From the NCBI RefSeq assembly GCF_002080455.1, contig NZ_CP020555.1:1054001-1118000 (forward strand): a stretch of 64,000 bases of DNA, given 5' to 3'. The stretch is from Streptomyces sp. Sge12 (GTDB lineage Bacteria; Actinomycetota; Actinomycetes; Streptomycetales; Streptomycetaceae). Shown one piece after another: positions 8,545 through 17,252 of this stretch (positions are counted from its first letter, which is position 1; every line of letters begins with the position of its first letter). Under the pieces are notes generated by a model, which was not told where the DNA came from, did no database searches, and saw only the letters and a program-made list of their open reading frames with translations. A program made the translations under genes and the position numbers.

Positions 8545-9399
8545 GTGAACCTCTCCGATCTTCGCGCCAAGGCCCCTTCGCTCGCGGCCGGCATGGCCGC
8601 CGCCGATCACAGCCCGGACAGCCAGCTGTCCCAGACTCGCCACCGCGCCGCGCTCGTGGCGGGCTGGCGCATCGCGCCGGGTTCAACCGTCCTCGAACTG
8701 GGTTGCGGGCAGGGCGACATGACCGCCGTCCTGGCAGAGGCGGTCGGGCCCGAAGGGCGCGTGGTTGCCGTCGACGTGGCCGAACCCTCCTACGGGGCGC
8801 CGGTGACGCTCGGGGAATCGGCAGCCCACCTCGCGGCGGGCCCCCTCGGGCCGCGCATCGACTTCCGCTTCGGCACCGACGTCCTCGACCCATCGGTGGG
8901 CTTCCCCGAAGGTGCCTTCGACCACGTGGTGCTCGCACATTGTTCCTGGTATTTCGCATCGCTGGGACAACTGCGGGACACACTGGCCCGGGTACGGCCG
9001 TGGGCGCGGCGACTGTGGTTCACCGAGTGGGACTTGACGCCTGCGTCCGGCGACCAGTTGGCGCACCTTCTCGCCGTGCTGATCCAGGGGCAGATCGAGG
9101 CCGCAGGGTCGCACGGTGAGGGCAACGTCCGCACGCCTTTCTCCCGTGAGGGGATGCTGCGTCTCCTGTCCGAGGTTGGCTGGACGGCCGACGGCAGCGG
9201 GCCGGTCGATACCGAAGAGCTTCAGGACGGTGACTGGGAAATCGCTGCTTGCCTCGAACTGGCCGGAACGGAGGAGCGTCTGGCGACACTGCCCGAGGCG
9301 GTACGACAGCTCGTCCTGAGCCAGGTCGACGTTCTCCGGGCCATCGCCAAGTCGCGCAACAACCGCGCGCTCACCGCGTACTCGCTCACCGCGCGGTGA
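8545..9399 (+). CDS. Class I SAM-dependent methyltransferase
   Basis: 284 residues. Motif I is VLELGCGQGDMTAVLAEAVG followed by RVVAVDVAE (acidic end of strand 2), then FRFGTDVLDP and FDHVVLAHCSWYF, the usual Rossmann-fold order of class I methyltransferases. The C-terminal third is helical and may hold the substrate pocket. The substrate is unknown. The GTG start at 8545 is preferred because AAGGA lies about five bases upstream (8535-8540); an in-frame ATG at 8473 would add 24 poorly conserved residues. It stands alone between the CHAT locus and a degraded regulator, so context gives no pathway. Confidence 0.82.
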   Translation: MNLSDLRAKAPSLAAGMAAADHSPDSQLSQTRHRAALVAGWRIAPGSTVLELGCGQGDMTAVLAEAVGPEGRVVAVDVAEPSYGAPVTLGESAAHLAAGPLGPRIDFRFGTDVLDPSVGFPEGAFDHVVLAHCSWYFASLGQLRDTLARVRPWARRLWFTEWDLTPASGDQLAHLLAVLIQGQIEAAGSHGEGNVRTPFSREGMLRLLSEVGWTADGSGPVDTEELQDGDWEIAACLELAGTEERLATLPEAVRQLVLSQVDVLRAIAKSRNNRALTAYSLTAR

Positions 9400-9400
9400 A

Positions 9401-10250
9401 GTGGGCGCCGGCATCCGGCGCTGCGCTGCCTGCTCACTGGTGCAGGCCTTGCGGGTCGGGCCGTCCGTGGTGCTGGTCAAGTGGGAGGCCGGCATCGGAA
9501 AGTCCCGGCTCCTCAGGGAGGCCACGGGCCGGCTCGAGAGCGCAACCGTGATGTGGGGTGGGTGCCACCCGTTGCGTGAGCCGCTGCCGTTCGGCCCGGT
9601 CATCGACGCGCTGCGCTCCGCCGACCTGCACATCGACTCCCAGGCGAAGCTCAGCGCCGCCACCGCTGCGCTGGCACCGTATCTGGTCCTGACCTGTCGG
9701 GCGGAGGACCTGCCGGAGCACGGCAATGCGCTGGGCGCGCCGTACCGGCGGCCGGTCGGCGTCGGGGGCACGGAGATCACCCTCAGCCCGTTCACCGAGA
9801 GTGAGGTGCGAGAGCCGCCGTGTCGGTGATCGGGCCGGCCGCGGCCACCGCGCTCGGCGGCAGGCTGTTCGAGCGCAGTCAGGGGCTTCCGCTGGTGGCG
9901 GAGGAGGACTTGCTGACGGTGGCCGACCGGCTCGCCCGTTCCCCGGCCGCCGGAGCGAAGGCCCTGGAGGACATGGGGGTGCCCCGGGCGTTGCAGGAGG
10001 CGCTGAACAGCCGGGTCGCGGTGCTGGCCCCGGAGGCGGTGGCGGTGGTGCAGGCCGCCGCCGTCCTGGCCGCACCGGCCACCGAGGAACTCCTGGCGGC
10101 ACTGGCGGCACTGGCGGGTCTGGAGGAGGCGCAGGCCGAGGCGTCCGGCCGGAGCCGCGAGGCACAACCTCGCGGCGCAGGCCGAGGTGCCTTACAGGAT
10201 GCTGCGGGCGATGCCCGGCCCGCGTGGACCCGTCGGACGCGGGCCGCGGG
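9401..10250 (+). pseudogene. Broken LuxR-family AAA transcriptional regulator
   Basis: The first frame (9401-9829) reads EAGIGKSRLLREA, a Walker A of large LuxR/MalT-type regulators, although the loop's first Gly is Trp (KWEAGIGKS). It then jumps directly to YLVLTCRAEDLPEHG and the PYRRPVGVGGTEI segment. The intervening Walker B part is missing, indicating an internal deletion. The rest of the ATPase domain (LGGRLFERSQGLPLVAEE and a helical stretch) continues in a +2 frame from 9820 to about 10190. No C-terminal helix-turn-helix follows. Three lesions (deletion, frameshift, truncation) make a functional product unlikely. Family members are about 900 residues; under a third of one remains. Confidence 0.72.
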
Positions 10251-10536
10251 TGACCAGGGACGCATGCCTGGCAGGACGAAGCTGGGGCGGCAGGACGTGG
10301 ATGCGCTGACAGCCCGCATCAGCAAGCAGGTCGATGTCCCTCCGGGGGGTCGCGTGGTCTGTGGACAGCGCCCAGAGGCTTGGCAGCAGGACGACCCGGT
10401 GTCGTCCCATGCGTATCGCGCGGGTCAGGTCATCCAGCCGAGGCTTGTTGCCGGAGCCCGGAAAGCCGTTGTCGAAGTACACGACGGGCGTGGCCAGGCC
10501 GAGCAGGCTGCCACCAGGGAGGAGTCCCTCGTCCAC
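10192..10536 (-). CDS. Resolvase-like small protein, probably a fragment
   Basis: 114 residues. The stretch VVYFDNGFPGSGNKPRLDDL followed by TRAIRMGRHRVVLLPSLWAL resembles the catalytic domain of serine recombinases, in which a FxDxxxSG segment is followed by RPxLDxLL and a strand ending in the DRLSR motif. The DRLSR motif and an N-terminal catalytic Ser are not recognisable, so recombinase activity is doubtful. The last 35 residues overlap the broken LuxR gene on the other strand and look non-native. It may be a shortened recombinase pseudogene or a diverged standalone family. Its position next to a deleted gene fits a scarred junction. Confidence 0.42.
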   Translation of the reverse strand: MDEGLLPGGSLLGLATPVVYFDNGFPGSGNKPRLDDLTRAIRMGRHRVVLLPSLWALSTDHATPRRDIDLLADAGCQRIHVLPPQLRPARHASLVTRGPRPTGPRGPGIARSIL

Positions 10537-10586
10537 CCGTTTGGCAGCACAGCGAGCCGCGCCCGCTGGCCTGGGGCGCCCCTAGG

Positions 10587-11129
10587 ATGGCGACTGTGAG
10601 ACCCAAACTCCCGAAGACCGAGGGCGGGGGCCGGGTACAGGGCCTCCTGCAACTCCTCGAGGACGGCATCCACCTCATTGTCGCGGCGCTCCTCGTACTG
10701 CTCGCGGGGATCCTGACCGTCGGGGTCGTCCACGACGTCGTCAGGTCGATCCAGGGGCCGTACGAGGAGGAGGCGGTCGTTCTGTCCGCCCTGGACAACA
10801 GCCTTGTGCTGTTCATCGTGGCCGAGCTGCTCCACACCGTCCGCCTGACCATCAGGAACCAGACCCTCGACGCGGAGCCGTTCCTCGTCGTCGGCCTGGT
10901 TGCCGGCATCCGCAAGGTGCTCATCGTGACGGCCGAGGCGGAGAAGTCCTTCCGGTGGAACGTCGAGGGGGTCGAACTGCTCGTCCTGGCAGGTCTGATC
11001 CTCGTGATGGCGACAGCGGGGTACGTGTGGCGTCGCTCGACGCGGCCGGGAGACTACTTCCCGCTCCAGGAGGCGCGGCGCGCTCCTCCGTCGCCGGAGC
11101 CGTCACCCACCCCGGTGGGCGGATCCTGA
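10587..11129 (+). CDS. PsiE-family membrane protein
   Basis: 180 residues with four hydrophobic helices (about 25-45, 70-88, 98-115, 132-150 of this start), matching the phosphate-starvation-inducible E fold: a long first helix with VVHDVVRSI, the LFIVAELLHTVRL segment, and EPFLVVGLVAGIRKVLIVTAE. The family's biochemical role is not established. The start is ambiguous: ATG 10587, or GTG 10596, which has an AGGATGG stretch eight bases upstream. The last 27 bases overlap the convergent FUSC gene, so the two mRNAs are complementary at their 3' ends. Confidence 0.75.
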   Translation: MATVRPKLPKTEGGGRVQGLLQLLEDGIHLIVAALLVLLAGILTVGVVHDVVRSIQGPYEEEAVVLSALDNSLVLFIVAELLHTVRLTIRNQTLDAEPFLVVGLVAGIRKVLIVTAEAEKSFRWNVEGVELLVLAGLILVMATAGYVWRRSTRPGDYFPLQEARRAPPSPEPSPTPVGGS

Positions 11130-13322
11130 TCCGGCACCTTCCGTCGCTGCGGCCGCCCGCACCCGTTGCTCTTCGCGAGCGGATCCGACGTCCCGTTCCA
11201 GGGGTGTACGGCTCACGGCCGTCGCGAGGTCCTCCAACGCCTGCTTCTGCATTTCCGCCCCGCGCCGCACCACCGGGCTCCCGTCTCCGGCGGCGGCGCC
11301 CTCCCACGCGTGGAGCGCCTCCTCCACGCGCGCCCAGTCCGGATTCCTGTGCTCGCGCACATCGACCGCCGCCTGCGCAGTGTCCGCCTCCAGAGCCTCG
11401 GCGAGCCGCTCCGCCTCGGGGACGGGACGGCTGTCGGCCCGCGGGACGTGGCTCTCCATGAGCATCGCCGCCCGGTCGAAGCCCTTGAGCGCCTCCTGCG
11501 CCTCCTCCGCCTCGCGTGACGTCAGGCCCCTGGGGCGGACCGGTTCCTGTCTCGCCCGGTCGTACGTCTCCTGCCAGGCGGCACGTGCCTCCCTGCTCGC
11601 CAGCAGTGCTCTGCGCAGGTCGGCGTGGTGTTCCCGGGTCGGTTCGGCGTAGCTGCGCAGCACCGCGGCCGCGTAACGGCCCTCGGCGGCGAGCCAGTCC
11701 GCAAGCCGGCCCGGCAGCCGGGGTGTCTCCCATGCGGGGAACACCACGTACGCCAGCATCGCGAGGGCCCCGCCGAGCAGGGTGAGCACCACCCGCTCCG
11801 GGACCGTCTGCTCCCACGCCTGGCCGCCCATGCCGAGCAGGAAGACGACGTATGCGGCAGTGAAGCACTGGGAGTAGGCGTAGCCGGTACGGTTCAGCAT
11901 GAACGACAGGCCCGCCGAGACCACCGCCAGCAGGCCGAACACCTGGGCGTCCGGGCCCAGGGCCCGCACCATCCCGGTGGCGAGCGCGACCCCCGCCAGG
12001 GTCCCGGCGAGACGGGCCACCGCCCGCGCGTACGTCTGGTGGAAGTCGGGCCGCATCACCATCACCGAGGTGATGGGCACCCAGTAGCCGTGGCCCACCG
12101 GAAGCCGGGCGGCGATCAGGTAGCCGAGGGTGGCCACCGCCGCCAGGCGGACGGCGTGCCGGAACACGGGCGAGTCCCGGCGGAGCTCACGTCGGACCGC
12201 CCGGACCACGACCGGGACCAGCCGGAACATGGTCGGGCGCACCAGGACCTGGGCGTCCTCGGGGACGGGCGTCGCGGGCGTCCTCCCGGGCGTGCCGCAC
12301 CGGGCGATCTCCAAGGCCTCGCCGAGCAGTTCCACGAGCCGCTCGGCGGCCTGCCGCGCGGGGCCCTCCAGCACCTCGTGCTCCTCGTCGACGCACAGGG
12401 CGTCCGTGCTTCCGGGCGACACCTCGGCGGGAGTGCCGCGGCGGATCGAACGGGCGGCCGCATCCAGGACCTCGGCGGCGGCGTCGAGCAACTCCCTTGC
12501 CCGGTCCCGCCCGGGCCCCTCCGGCGGGGCGCCGACGCCCGGGTCGGCGAGTGCGGCGACGACGGGCCGAATGCGCTCGGCGAGTCCCCTGGGGCCGTGC
12601 AGGACGGAGGGACGGGTGCGGGCCTGCGACGGCGTCACGGCGGCCGCGTCCCGGGCCGTCATCAACGGTTCCGGGTCGAACGGGGCGGTCGGGTCGTGCC
12701 GCAGCCGGCGGGCGTAGTCCGCCACGGCGGCCAGGGCGTCGGCGAGCGCGTCCCGATGCGCCCCCCAACGGCGGATCGGGAACAGCAGGATCAGCAGGGC
12801 CTGCGCCACGCCCCCGAGCGCGATGATCCCGGCGTGCTCCAGAGCCTGCCCGATGCTCGTGGGCAGGGTGACGGTCACCAGCATGCTGCCGACCGTCGTC
12901 GCCGCGACGATCCCGGCGGTCGATCCGACGGCCCACGCCATCCCTGCGGCGAAGGCCCATACGGCCAGCAGTGGGAGGAACGTCGTGAGTCGCCCCGCGG
13001 CCAGATACCCGAGGAAGGTGCCGAGTGCCAGACCTACGCCCGCGCCGAGCGCGATGACTTTGCGGGGACGCCAGGTGCGCTGGAACGTGGCTGCGCCCGC
13101 GGAGTAGGCGCCGAGGGCGGCGGACGCGGCGTACGCCGGGGAGGCGAGCCACAGCGCCGGCCCGATGACGAGCGCCACCCCCACAGCTGTGCGCAGCGCG
13201 AGCAGGGGCTCCAGTCGCGCCTCCTCGATCGTGAGCCCGGATCGCACGACTTCCCGGAGGGCCCGCAGCCACGTCACGGGCAGGAGCCTAGCCCGGCCCC
13301 GCTCCCGGGTCGTGCCGGCCAC
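11103..13322 (-). CDS. FUSC-family inner-membrane protein (aromatic-acid-exporter type)
   Basis: 739 residues from a GTG start. Two blocks of five to six membrane helices (about 40-185 and 390-530) flank a soluble helical region, and a second soluble helical tail follows. This duplicated layout is typical of FUSC/YccS/AaeB-type transporters. The second block contains YWVPITSVMVMRPDF followed by the Tyr-Ala-Arg-Ala helix, the family's most conserved segment. Proposed role: proton-driven export of an organic acid; the substrate is unknown. The first ~20 residues are basic and a GTG at the VTWLRAL position is an alternative start. No periplasmic adaptor gene is adjacent. Confidence 0.83.
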   Translation of the reverse strand: MAGTTRERGRARLLPVTWLRALREVVRSGLTIEEARLEPLLALRTAVGVALVIGPALWLASPAYAASAALGAYSAGAATFQRTWRPRKVIALGAGVGLALGTFLGYLAAGRLTTFLPLLAVWAFAAGMAWAVGSTAGIVAATTVGSMLVTVTLPTSIGQALEHAGIIALGGVAQALLILLFPIRRWGAHRDALADALAAVADYARRLRHDPTAPFDPEPLMTARDAAAVTPSQARTRPSVLHGPRGLAERIRPVVAALADPGVGAPPEGPGRDRARELLDAAAEVLDAAARSIRRGTPAEVSPGSTDALCVDEEHEVLEGPARQAAERLVELLGEALEIARCGTPGRTPATPVPEDAQVLVRPTMFRLVPVVVRAVRRELRRDSPVFRHAVRLAAVATLGYLIAARLPVGHGYWVPITSVMVMRPDFHQTYARAVARLAGTLAGVALATGMVRALGPDAQVFGLLAVVSAGLSFMLNRTGYAYSQCFTAAYVVFLLGMGGQAWEQTVPERVVLTLLGGALAMLAYVVFPAWETPRLPGRLADWLAAEGRYAAAVLRSYAEPTREHHADLRRALLASREARAAWQETYDRARQEPVRPRGLTSREAEEAQEALKGFDRAAMLMESHVPRADSRPVPEAERLAEALEADTAQAAVDVREHRNPDWARVEEALHAWEGAAAGDGSPVVRRGAEMQKQALEDLATAVSRTPLERDVGSAREEQRVRAAAATEGAGSGSAHRGG

Positions 13323-13435
13323 GCCGCCGAGAACGTTGAGCGTGAGGCGGGGGTCCTCGTGGCCCCCGGGGGCCGCCGATCGACCGGCGATGTCGTCGGG
13401 CCCTGACGATCACCAACCAGCGACGCATCTCCGAC

Positions 13436-14569
13436 TCAGGTCATCAGCTGATCACCGTGGTCGCCTTGGAGCATGTGGCGACGTTGCTCTTCGCGCGTGG
13501 AGTAGGTGGCTGCGCGGATCGCCTCGTCGCTCTCCAAGCCCGATCCCAGCGCGCCGGCCACCGTGGCGACCGAAGCGACGAACCAGGACAACGTCAAGTA
13601 CTCCGTGGCGTGCAGCGGGGTTCCTGTCGTGGAAGCGAACACCCGGTCGTTGAGGATGAACAGCGCCCACACCAAGTTGATGACCATCAATCCCACGTAG
13701 CAGACGAGCGCCCCGATACCGACGGTGAGGACCGTCGAGGTGTTGTAGAGCCGCGCCCTCTGCCTCGCCTCCGGCGATCCCTCCGTCGATCGGTGCCACA
13801 GCTCCCCGTCCACGATCAGCCAGCCGATCATGAGCCCGACTGACCCGACCATGGCGATCACGAGGCGTGGCGCGCTCAGGGCACCGGAGAGGCTCCAGGT
13901 GGTGGAGTCCAGGGTGGCGATGGCTCCCGTGGCGAGTGCGGCCGCCAGGGCTTTCGACAGGCCCGACACCAAGCGCCAAGGCCGGTTCGCGCGGACCATA
14001 CCGACGAGCACCCGCAGGTAGCCGCGCGGCCCGCTGACGATGTACCGGAGATCGGCAGCCTCCTCGTCACCGACCTGGCCCCGGTGGACAGGCGCGAGAC
14101 GACCGGCGAAGGGGCCCGGAAGCGGCTGACTCCGCGGAAGCCCCTCCGCCCCGGTGGCCTGCGGACCGGCCAAGCCGAGCACGGCTTCTTCCACGGCCCG
14201 CCGGGCCCTCGTCTGCAGCCGCAAGCCCCCCAGGGAAGGAAGGGACAGCAGCGCCAAGCCGTGTTCGTGACTCAGATCCACAAGAATCCTGCGCCCGTGT
14301 GAGTGCAGCGGAAGGTCGGTGAGGGCCACCACGATGTCCCAGTTCTCCGCACTTGCGCGCTCCATGACCCGGCGCATCAAGGTGTGCGGGTCCTCGGTCC
14401 CCGAGGTGAAGGGCTCGCTGACCACCTTGACGTCGAAGCGACGTCCCTGGCCCGCCTTTTCGGCGAGCCGGTCAGGAAGCATCCGGGCGATGCGCCGCGC
14501 GACGTCCGTGGGCGCGTCCGGATCGGCCAGGAGAGCTACGACCGTGACGCCCTGCGACGACTCCCGCAC
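13436..14569 (-). CDS. Membrane protein with N-terminal cytosolic domain, function unknown
   Basis: 377 residues. The first 190 are soluble, with alternating strand/helix texture (VTVVALLADPDAPTDVARRI; WDIVVALTDLPL; LVDLSHEHGLALLSLPSL) suggestive of an alpha/beta fold. The remainder has about five hydrophobic helices (around 215-235, 240-265, 290-315, 325-345, 350-370). I do not recognise an enzymatic motif. GTG 14569 was chosen because the residues before it look non-coding and a GAGGAGG stretch lies 11 bases upstream; an ATG at 14677 would add 36 residues. Between FUSC and the redox operon it has no clear operon partner. Confidence 0.68.
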   Translation of the reverse strand: MRESSQGVTVVALLADPDAPTDVARRIARMLPDRLAEKAGQGRRFDVKVVSEPFTSGTEDPHTLMRRVMERASAENWDIVVALTDLPLHSHGRRILVDLSHEHGLALLSLPSLGGLRLQTRARRAVEEAVLGLAGPQATGAEGLPRSQPLPGPFAGRLAPVHRGQVGDEEAADLRYIVSGPRGYLRVLVGMVRANRPWRLVSGLSKALAAALATGAIATLDSTTWSLSGALSAPRLVIAMVGSVGLMIGWLIVDGELWHRSTEGSPEARQRARLYNTSTVLTVGIGALVCYVGLMVINLVWALFILNDRVFASTTGTPLHATEYLTLSWFVASVATVAGALGSGLESDEAIRAATYSTREEQRRHMLQGDHGDQLMT

Positions 14570-14701
14570 GACCGGACCATCCTCCTCGGCTGTCCTCCGC
14601 GATTGCAAGGGTTCACAGGATGCCCCGGGGTGGAGGCGAAGCCGTGGTGACACGCTGTCCGTACGGGGTGGGGCCATGTGTCGGGTCCGTCAGGGGCCGG
14701 G

Positions 14702-16459
14702 TCAGCGCGAGGACACGGGCCCGCCCGCTTCCGGCCGGCGTCCCTCGGGGCCGACGGTGACCAGGTTTCCCTTCCGTTCCCGGTGCTCGTGCACGAGGCG
14801 GATCGCCATGGCGCCTTCACCGGTCGCCGAGGCCACCCGTTTCACCGAGCCGCTCCTGACGTCGCCGGCGGCGAAGACCCCGGGCAGGGTGGTCTCCAGC
14901 AGCATCGGATCGCGGCCCAGTGAGGCCCACCGGTTCGTATCGGCCACCGCCCCGGCGTCGGCGCCGGTGAGGACGAAGCCTCTCTCGTCCAGGGCCAGCA
15001 CGCCCCCCAGCCATTCCGTGCGGGGCCGGGCGCCGATGAACACGAACAGCGCCGCGGTCTGCAGCTCACGGCGCTCATGGCTTGCGTTGTCCTCCACCGT
15101 CAGCGACTCCAGCTTCTCCTTGCCGGCGACGCCCCGTACTTCGGTGTGGAGCAGCACCTCGATCTTGGGGTGCTGCTCCACCTGGTCCACCAGGTAGCGC
15201 GACATGTCCGCGTTGAGGTCGCTGCCCCGGACGAGGAGGTGGACCTCGGACGCGTGCTGGGCGAGGAACAGCGCCGCTTGTCCGGCGGAGTTCCCGCCGC
15301 CGACCACGGCGACCGGGTCGGCGCGGCAGAGGCCGGCCTCGTGGACCGTCGCCGCGTAGTAGACGCTGATCCCTTCCAGGCGGTCGATGCCGGGCACTTC
15401 GAGTCTGCGGTACCGCACGCCCGAGGCGAGCACCACGGCGCCGGCCCGGGTCCGGGAGCCGTCTGTGAACGTGACGATGTACTCATCGTCCTGCGGGGTG
15501 AGCGCGCTGACCTCCGCCGGCACCATCAGGCGGGCGCCGAACTTGTGCGCCTGGAGCACCGCACGCTCGATGAGTTCGCCCCCGGAGATGCCGGACGGGA
15601 AGCCGAGGTAGTTCTCGATGCGGGACGAGGTCGCGGCCTGGCCTCCCGTGGCCACGGCGTCGACGGTGACCGTGGTGAGGCCGTCGGAGGCGCCGTACAC
15701 GGCGGCGGCGAGTCCTGCGGGGCCCGCACCGACCACCATGACCTCGCACCGTTCGTTCTCGGCCGAGGGGGCGGGGGCGGGCAGCCCGATGAGCCGGGCG
15801 AGTTCGGCGTTGCTCGGATTGCGCAGGAGCCGCTCGCCCTGCCAGAGGACCACCGGTGTCTCCTCGGGACGGATGGCGAACCGGCGCAGCAGTGCCTCGG
15901 CCTCCTTGTCCCTCTCCAGATCCACCCAGCGGTGGGGCAGCCGGTTGCGGGCGGCGAACTCGCGCAGCCGCAGCGTGTCCCGTGAGTAGCACGACCCCAG
16001 GATCCGGAAGCCGGCGCCGAGGCCGATGAGCAGGTACCTGCGGCCCAGGTAGGCGCGGAGGATCAGGTCGCCGAGGACGGGGTCGCTGCCGACCAGGGCG
16101 CGTTGCCGCTCCACCGGTACGGCAAGGATCTCGCCGGCCTCGCGCACCACGGCGGTGTTGAACGCTGCCTGGCCTTCCAGCAGTCCGAGTTCGCCCAGGA
16201 ACCTGCCGGGTCCGTGGACCGCGACCGTGCGCTCGTCGGGGCCGCCCTGGTCGCTGAGGATTTCGACGGTCCCGCTGAGGATCACGAGGAACTCCCGGAA
16301 CGGCTCGCCCTCGCGGTACAGCACCTCGCCCTCGGCGGTCCTGCGGCGCTCACCGTGCGCACTCAGGTCCTCGAGCTGCTCCGGCGTGAGGCGCGGGAAC
16401 GCCCCGTACCGGTCCGGTGTCTCGCGGACCGCACCCTTCTCGTGCTCGGCCCTGCTCAT
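14702..16459 (-). CDS. Cyclic-nucleotide-binding-domain / thioredoxin-reductase-like flavoprotein
   Basis: 585 residues with three parts. A cNMP-binding fold occupies about 25-135 (GEVLYREGEPFREFLVILSG; PGRFLGELGLLEGQ). A thioredoxin/glutaredoxin-like bridge lies at about 150-225 (ILGSCYSRDTLRLREF; PHRWVDL). A thioredoxin-reductase-like FAD/NAD(P)H module occupies 237-565, with GAGPAGLAAA (245-254 region), AVVGGGNSAGQA and GVFAAGDVR. The reductase CATC redox pair is replaced by AATV (369-372), so classical thioredoxin reduction through that disulfide is not possible; Cys157 in the bridge is the nearest candidate thiol. It is the last gene of the chaperone/redox operon, and its ATG overlaps the preceding stop (TGATG). 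A nucleotide-gated NAD(P)H oxidoreductase is the best guess. Confidence 0.85.
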   Translation of the reverse strand: MSRAEHEKGAVRETPDRYGAFPRLTPEQLEDLSAHGERRRTAEGEVLYREGEPFREFLVILSGTVEILSDQGGPDERTVAVHGPGRFLGELGLLEGQAAFNTAVVREAGEILAVPVERQRALVGSDPVLGDLILRAYLGRRYLLIGLGAGFRILGSCYSRDTLRLREFAARNRLPHRWVDLERDKEAEALLRRFAIRPEETPVVLWQGERLLRNPSNAELARLIGLPAPAPSAENERCEVMVVGAGPAGLAAAVYGASDGLTTVTVDAVATGGQAATSSRIENYLGFPSGISGGELIERAVLQAHKFGARLMVPAEVSALTPQDDEYIVTFTDGSRTRAGAVVLASGVRYRRLEVPGIDRLEGISVYYAATVHEAGLCRADPVAVVGGGNSAGQAALFLAQHASEVHLLVRGSDLNADMSRYLVDQVEQHPKIEVLLHTEVRGVAGKEKLESLTVEDNASHERRELQTAALFVFIGARPRTEWLGGVLALDERGFVLTGADAGAVADTNRWASLGRDPMLLETTLPGVFAAGDVRSGSVKRVASATGEGAMAIRLVHEHRERKGNLVTVGPEGRRPEAGGPVSSR

Positions 16460-16722
16460 CAGACCAGCGCCTCGTGGACGAAGCACCAGCGCCAGTCCTC
16501 TCCCGGCTCGAAGGACTGCACGACGGGGTGACCGACGCTCCCCGCATGCCGCCTGGCGTGCTTGAGGGGGGAGGAATCGCAGCAGCCGACGTGCCCACAG
16601 GTGAGGCACAGGCGCAGGTGGAGCCACGGGGACTGCTCCCTGAGGCACTCCTCGCAGCCCTGCGGGGTACGCGGCGTCACTGGGCGAACCATCGCCAAGT
16701 GCGGGTCGGGAATCGTGGCCAT
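16459..16722 (-). CDS. UBP-type zinc-finger protein
   Basis: 87 residues, mostly a zinc finger of the ubiquitin-hydrolase type: Cys23, Cys26, Cys39, Cys42, Cys47/48, then His55, His59 and His65 (KHARRHAGSVGH) and Trp-rich WRWCFVHEALV. Eukaryotic versions bind ubiquitin C-termini. Bacterial standalone versions are common in actinomycetes and their ligand is unknown. A purine-rich GGAAGGAAAA stretch precedes the ATG. Its stop overlaps the ATG of the flavoprotein gene (TGATG), so the two are translated together. A partner role in redox or protein-quality control is inferred from the operon only. Confidence 0.85.
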   Translation of the reverse strand: MATIPDPHLAMVRPVTPRTPQGCEECLREQSPWLHLRLCLTCGHVGCCDSSPLKHARRHAGSVGHPVVQSFEPGEDWRWCFVHEALV

Positions 16723-16793
16723 GAGGGTTTTCCTTCCGTGAAGTGGGCCTGATCGGCCGCGGCCGGCGATGGTCTTCCTCAGCACAGTCGCCT

Positions 16794-17252
16794 TCACCCT
16801 CCCGCAGTGGTCTGCCGGCCCGCCACCGCCTGCTCGACCCAGGAGCGCAGGACGGGCGCGGGTGCCGCGCCGGCCTGCCGGGCGAGCGTCTCGCCCCGGT
16901 CCAGGACGAGCAGGGTCGGCACCGCCTGCACCTCGAACCGCCGACTGAGCCGTGGGTTCTGGTCGACGTCGACCTTGACGAGCTTGATCTGTCCGGCGAG
17001 GTCCCGGGCGACCTGTTCGAGGGCTGGGCTGACCATGCGGCAGGGGCCGCACCAGGTGGCCCAGAGGTCGACGACGACGGGCACCGTGGCGTTGTCGGCG
17101 ACCTCGGCGAAGTCGCCGTCGCCCGCGTCGACGACCCAGGGCAGGGGCTGCTTGCAGTGGCCGCATCGGGGCCGTCCCTCGGCGGCCACGGGAATCCGGT
17201 TGCCGCGACCGCAGTTCGGGCAGGTCACCGTGGTCGTCCGGGTGGTGTTCAC
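16794..17252 (-). CDS. trxC: Thioredoxin with N-terminal zinc ribbon (Trx2/TrxC type)
   Basis: 152 residues. An N-terminal zinc ribbon (Cys11, Cys14, Cys30, Cys33) is followed by a thioredoxin fold with the active site WCGPC (Cys68, Cys71), the cis-Pro loop AVPTLLVL and a C-terminal helix. This is the Trx2 architecture, a cytoplasmic disulfide reductase often tied to oxidative stress. The GTG start overlaps the stop of clpB as GTGA, so it is translationally coupled to the disaggregase. A reductase-like flavoprotein lies two genes downstream, but that protein lacks CxxC, so it may not be this thioredoxin's electron donor. Confidence 0.9.
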   Translation of the reverse strand: MNTTRTTTVTCPNCGRGNRIPVAAEGRPRCGHCKQPLPWVVDAGDGDFAEVADNATVPVVVDLWATWCGPCRMVSPALEQVARDLAGQIKLVKVDVDQNPRLSRRFEVQAVPTLLVLDRGETLARQAGAAPAPVLRSWVEQAVAGRQTTAGG

